Under the pieces are notes generated by a model. It saw only the letters and a list, made by a program, of their open reading frames with translations. It searched no databases and was not told where the DNA came from. 8,079 nt of DNA from Rubrobacter sp. Lineage in GTDB: Bacteria; Actinomycetota; Rubrobacteria; Rubrobacterales; Rubrobacteraceae. This document shows, one piece after another, positions 6,116-8,079 of this stretch. Each line of letters opens with the position of its first letter. Positions within the stretch are counted from its first letter, which is position 1. The translations under genes were made by a program, and so were the position numbers. The stretch is taken from the NCBI GenBank assembly GCA_016781635.1, contig JADDPY010000143.1, positions 1 to 8,079 on the forward strand, read 5' to 3'.

Positions 6116-7159
6116 ATGGTGCTGCTCAGGGAAGCCCTGAGAAAAGCGGCGTCCGGCGAGGCTCTTCCGGCGGGGGAGGCCGAGCGGGCGCTGGAGGAAA
6201 TTATGTCGGGTGCCGCGAGCCCCGAGTTGACGGCGGCTCTGCTCACGGCCCTGAGGGTGCGGGGGGAGTCTGTCGGGGAGATCGTGGGCTTCGCCCGCGC
6301 CATGCGCCGCTTCGCGGCCAGGGTCGAGGCGCCGGAGGACGTGGTCGACACCTGCGGCACCGGCGGCGACGCGAAGGGCACGATCAACGTCTCCACCGCT
6401 GCCGCGTTCGTCGCGCGCGGGGCGGGCGTCACCATCGCCAAGCACGGCAACCGGGCCGCGACGAGCCTCGCGGGCTCGGCCGACGTTCTGGAGGCGCTCG
6501 GGGCCGAGATAGACCTCGGACCGGGGGAGGTCGGCCGGTGCATTCGGGAGGCCGGCGTCGGCTTCATGTTCGCGCGCACGCACCACCCCGCCATGCGACA
6601 CGTCGTCCCCGTACGGGCCGAGCTCCCGTTCCGCACCATCTTCAACCTTCTCGGCCCCCTGACCAACCCGGCCGGTGCCCGCCGCCAGCTTGTCGGGGTC
6701 TTCGGAGCCGGGTACGTCAGGCCGATGGCCGAGGCGCTGGGGGGGCTCGGGGCGGAGAAGGCCCTCGTCGTCCACGGGAGGGACGGGCTAGACGAGATCA
6801 CCGTGACCGGCCCGACCCTCGTCGCCGAAGTCTCCGGGGGCGAGGTCTACGAGTACGAGATCTCGCCGGAAGAGCTGGGCCTGGACCGCCACGGCCCCGA
6901 TGGACTGCTGGGCGGCGACGCCCACACGAACGCTCGCATCCTGCGCGACGTCTTCTCCGGTGAGGAGAACGGTGCCGCCCGCGATGTCGTCCTAGCGAAC
7001 GCGGGAGCCGCGATCTACGTCTCGGGCCAGACCGGCTCTCTGCGCGAGGGCGTACGCCTGGCGGAGGAGTCGATCTCGACCGGGGCCGCAAGCAAAGCCC
7101 TCGACGCCTTCGTCCGCGCCACCCGCCGGGCCAAAGAGCCTGCAGGAGGCGTCGCGTGA
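6116..7159 (+). CDS. trpD: Anthranilate phosphoribosyltransferase
   Basis: This 347 aa enzyme joins anthranilate to PRPP, the second committed step of tryptophan synthesis. Length is normal. Motifs run in order: the N-terminal helical domain, the PRPP loop DTCGTGGD (80-85), NVSTAAAFVA, KHGNR (109-113), SADVLEALG, the Arg of VRAELPFRTIFN (Arg168), NLLGPLTNP (178-185), and the Mg-binding Asp-Glu in HGRDGLDE (Asp226, Glu227). All key residues are present. The start is ATG 6116, three nt after the trpG stop; a GTG directly after it (6119) is an equally plausible start. The only SD-like bases are AAGGG touching the ATG and GGGG further up, so translation is probably coupled to trpG. Its stop overlaps the trpC start. 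Confidence 0.96.
   Translation: MVLLREALRKAASGEALPAGEAERALEEIMSGAASPELTAALLTALRVRGESVGEIVGFARAMRRFAARVEAPEDVVDTCGTGGDAKGTINVSTAAAFVARGAGVTIAKHGNRAATSLAGSADVLEALGAEIDLGPGEVGRCIREAGVGFMFARTHHPAMRHVVPVRAELPFRTIFNLLGPLTNPAGARRQLVGVFGAGYVRPMAEALGGLGAEKALVVHGRDGLDEITVTGPTLVAEVSGGEVYEYEISPEELGLDRHGPDGLLGGDAHTNARILRDVFSGEENGAARDVVLANAGAAIYVSGQTGSLREGVRLAEESISTGAASKALDAFVRATRRAKEPAGGVA
7144..7149 (+). promoter_or_regulatory. Ribosome binding site of trpC
   Basis: A perfect AGGAGG lies within the 3' end of trpD, 6 nt before the GTG at 7156. It decides that start and is the strongest Shine-Dalgarno of the trp cluster, unlike trpG (none) and trpD (weak). Confidence 0.8.
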
Positions 7160-7938
7160 GCGGAAGCGCGAGCGGTCTCCCGACCGTCCTCGACGAGCTC
7201 GCCGCCGCGGCGGCGGAGCGCGCCGGGAAGCTGAAGAAGGCCAGGAACCTCGACGAGCTGTATCAGGAGGCACTGCTCTACGAGAAGCGCGACTTCGCGG
7301 CTGCCCTGCGCTCCCCCGGTCTCTCCGTCGTCTCCGAGATAAAGCGCGCCTCGCCCTCGGTCGGTTTTATACAAGAGGTGGATCCGTCCGACTGGGCCGC
7401 GGGCTACGAGAGGCAGGGTGCCTCCTGCCTCTCCGTCCTCACCGAACCAGACCGCTTCAAGGGCTCCCTGGAGGATCTGGACGCGGCGAGGGATCGCGTC
7501 GCCATCCCCGTCCTGCGCAAAGACTTCACCGTCGACGAGGCGCAGGTCCTCGAGGCCGGCACACGGGCGGACGCGGTACTACTCATCGCGGCCCTCTTCG
7601 ACGCCGCCTCCCTCGCCCGCTACGTCTCGCTCGCCGTGGAGATCGGCCTTACGCCGCTCGTTGAGATCCACGACGAGGCCGAGGCTGACCTTGCGCTGGA
7701 ATCCGGCGCCAGCGTGATAGGCGTCAACAACCGCGACCTGCGCGACTTCACCGTGGACCTCGCCACCTTCGAGCGGCTTGCCCCACGCCTGGCGGGCGCT
7801 ACCCTGGTCGCCGAGAGTGGAGTGAAGACGGCGGAAGACGGGCGTCGTTTGCGCGAGGCCGGCGCGGACGCAGTTCTCGTCGGTGAGGCCGCCATGCGCG
7901 ACCCTGCGCTGGTCGCCAAGCTCTCCGCACTGATCTAA
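7156..7938 (+). CDS. trpC: Indole-3-glycerol phosphate synthase
   Basis: This 260 aa stand-alone (beta/alpha)8 enzyme closes the indole ring: it converts carboxyphenylamino-deoxyribulose phosphate to indole-3-glycerol phosphate with loss of CO2 and water. The GTG start (7156) overlaps the trpD TGA as GTGA and follows a perfect AGGAGG. Catalytic and substrate residues are all found: Glu61 and Lys63 in SEIKRASPS, general-acid Lys122 in LRKDFTVD, general-base Glu170 in LVEIHDE, Asn191 in GVNNRDL, and the phosphate site VAESGVKT with Ser221. Spacing agrees with the Sulfolobus enzyme with an offset of 10-12 residues, as I recall its numbering. It is not fused to TrpF, which is absent here. It ends the operon as seen; 71 nt follow before a possible convergent reading frame. 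Confidence 0.96.
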   Translation: MSGSASGLPTVLDELAAAAAERAGKLKKARNLDELYQEALLYEKRDFAAALRSPGLSVVSEIKRASPSVGFIQEVDPSDWAAGYERQGASCLSVLTEPDRFKGSLEDLDAARDRVAIPVLRKDFTVDEAQVLEAGTRADAVLLIAALFDAASLARYVSLAVEIGLTPLVEIHDEAEADLALESGASVIGVNNRDLRDFTVDLATFERLAPRLAGATLVAESGVKTAEDGRRLREAGADAVLVGEAAMRDPALVAKLSALI

Positions 7939-7962
7939 GGACCGCAAGGGGCCGACGAGCCG

Positions 7963-7992
7963 CAACTAGTTGAGGTTGGTCATAATCCTCAA
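7963..7992. repeat. Nested palindromes downstream of trpC
   Basis: CAACTAGTTG (7963-7972) is a perfect 10 bp palindrome with a central CTAG. It overlaps TTGAGG (7970-7975), whose inverse CCTCAA lies at 7987-7992 with an 11 nt loop containing CATAAT. The stretch is A+T-rich against its neighbours. It could be a protein-binding site or a weak terminator after trpC; no T-run follows. The role is not known. Confidence 0.4.
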
Positions 7993-8009
7993 GCGGCGCG
8001 GAGGAAGGT

Positions 8010-8079
8010 TTACAGCGCGCGGTCGGCTTCCAGGCACGCTGTAAGTACGTCCGAGAAGCCGAGTCGCAGCCCGATTCTG
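8010..8079 (-). CDS. Possible C-terminal end of an unidentified minus-strand gene (partial)
   Basis: The minus strand is open from the window end to a TAA at 8012-8010 and reads 22 codons, ending GLRLGFSDVLTACLEADRAL. The peptide looks like an ordinary amphipathic helix tail, and the placement (convergent to trpC, 71 nt apart) is reasonable. Codon choice is less GC-biased than in the neighbouring genes (16 of 22 third positions G or C), and the other minus frame is also open for longer. I do not recognise the protein. It may be chance. Confidence 0.28.
   Translation of the reverse strand, partial: RIGLRLGFSDVLTACLEADRAL

Noticed and set aside
5525..6775. Long minus-strand open frame across trpG and trpD
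   Set aside because: It is antisense to two genes with complete catalytic motifs, and its translation is low-complexity and unlike a protein family.
5710..6963. Long plus-strand open frame overlapping trpG and trpD out of frame
   Set aside because: Its Arg/Gly-rich composition is typical of a shifted frame in GC-rich genes; the true frames carry the motifs.
7970..8044. Short plus-strand ORF starting TTG after trpC
   Set aside because: It has only 24 codons, no Shine-Dalgarno, a basic unstructured peptide, and it overlaps palindromes and the opposite frame.
7939..8079. tRNA-like text (GGTTGGTCATAATCC) after trpC
   Set aside because: No acceptor stem, anticodon arm or TTC-type loop can be assembled around it.

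Overview
The window is G+C-rich throughout (about two thirds by eye, not counted) and gene-dense, with GTG starts, 1-4 nt gene overlaps and a strong third-position G/C preference. Protein style and codon use fit a high-GC actinobacterium, perhaps a Rubrobacter-like lineage. That placement is inference from general appearance; there is no rRNA or other marker here to fix it.

Layout. (1) 1-565, plus strand: the 3' part of a HAD-superfamily phosphatase/phosphomutase of the beta-phosphoglucomutase type, cut off by the window start. (2) 525-5494, minus strand: four genes in a tight row, in transcription order an ornithine cyclodeaminase/alanine dehydrogenase-family (mu-crystallin fold) enzyme, a small DUF2199 protein, a GH31 alpha-glucosidase of 815 aa, and a membrane-anchored alpha/beta hydrolase. 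The first two overlap by 1 nt, the last two are 8 nt apart, and 88 nt separate DUF2199 from GH31. The hydrolase runs tail-to-tail into the HAD gene, with a 41 bp coding overlap and a strong hairpin across the end. (3) 5495-5548: a 54 bp divergent intergenic region with an extended -10 element facing trpG. (4) 5549-7938, plus strand: a compact trpG-trpD-trpC operon (anthranilate synthase glutaminase subunit, anthranilate phosphoribosyltransferase, indole-3-glycerol phosphate synthase), with a 3 nt gap and then a 4 nt GTGA overlap. (5) 7939-8079: no gene that I can name. It holds a cluster of small palindromes and possibly the last 22 codons of a minus-strand gene.

How the genes work together. 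The trp cluster gives the glutamine amidotransferase of the first step (its TrpE partner is not here), the second step and the fourth step of tryptophan synthesis. trpE, trpF, trpB and trpA must lie elsewhere. The minus-strand row joins carbohydrate hydrolysis (GH31) to an amino/imino-acid oxidoreductase-type enzyme and two proteins of unknown role. No shared pathway is evident, so it may simply be a co-transcribed accessory row. The HAD enzyme could handle hexose phosphates beside the glucosidase, but it is on the opposite strand.

I see no transposon, CRISPR array, tRNA or rRNA, phage module or clear defence or toxin system. The best leads are the likely leaderless start of trpG, the convergent overlap with an Arg-rich hydrolase tail, and the non-canonical catalytic region of the ornithine cyclodeaminase-family enzyme.
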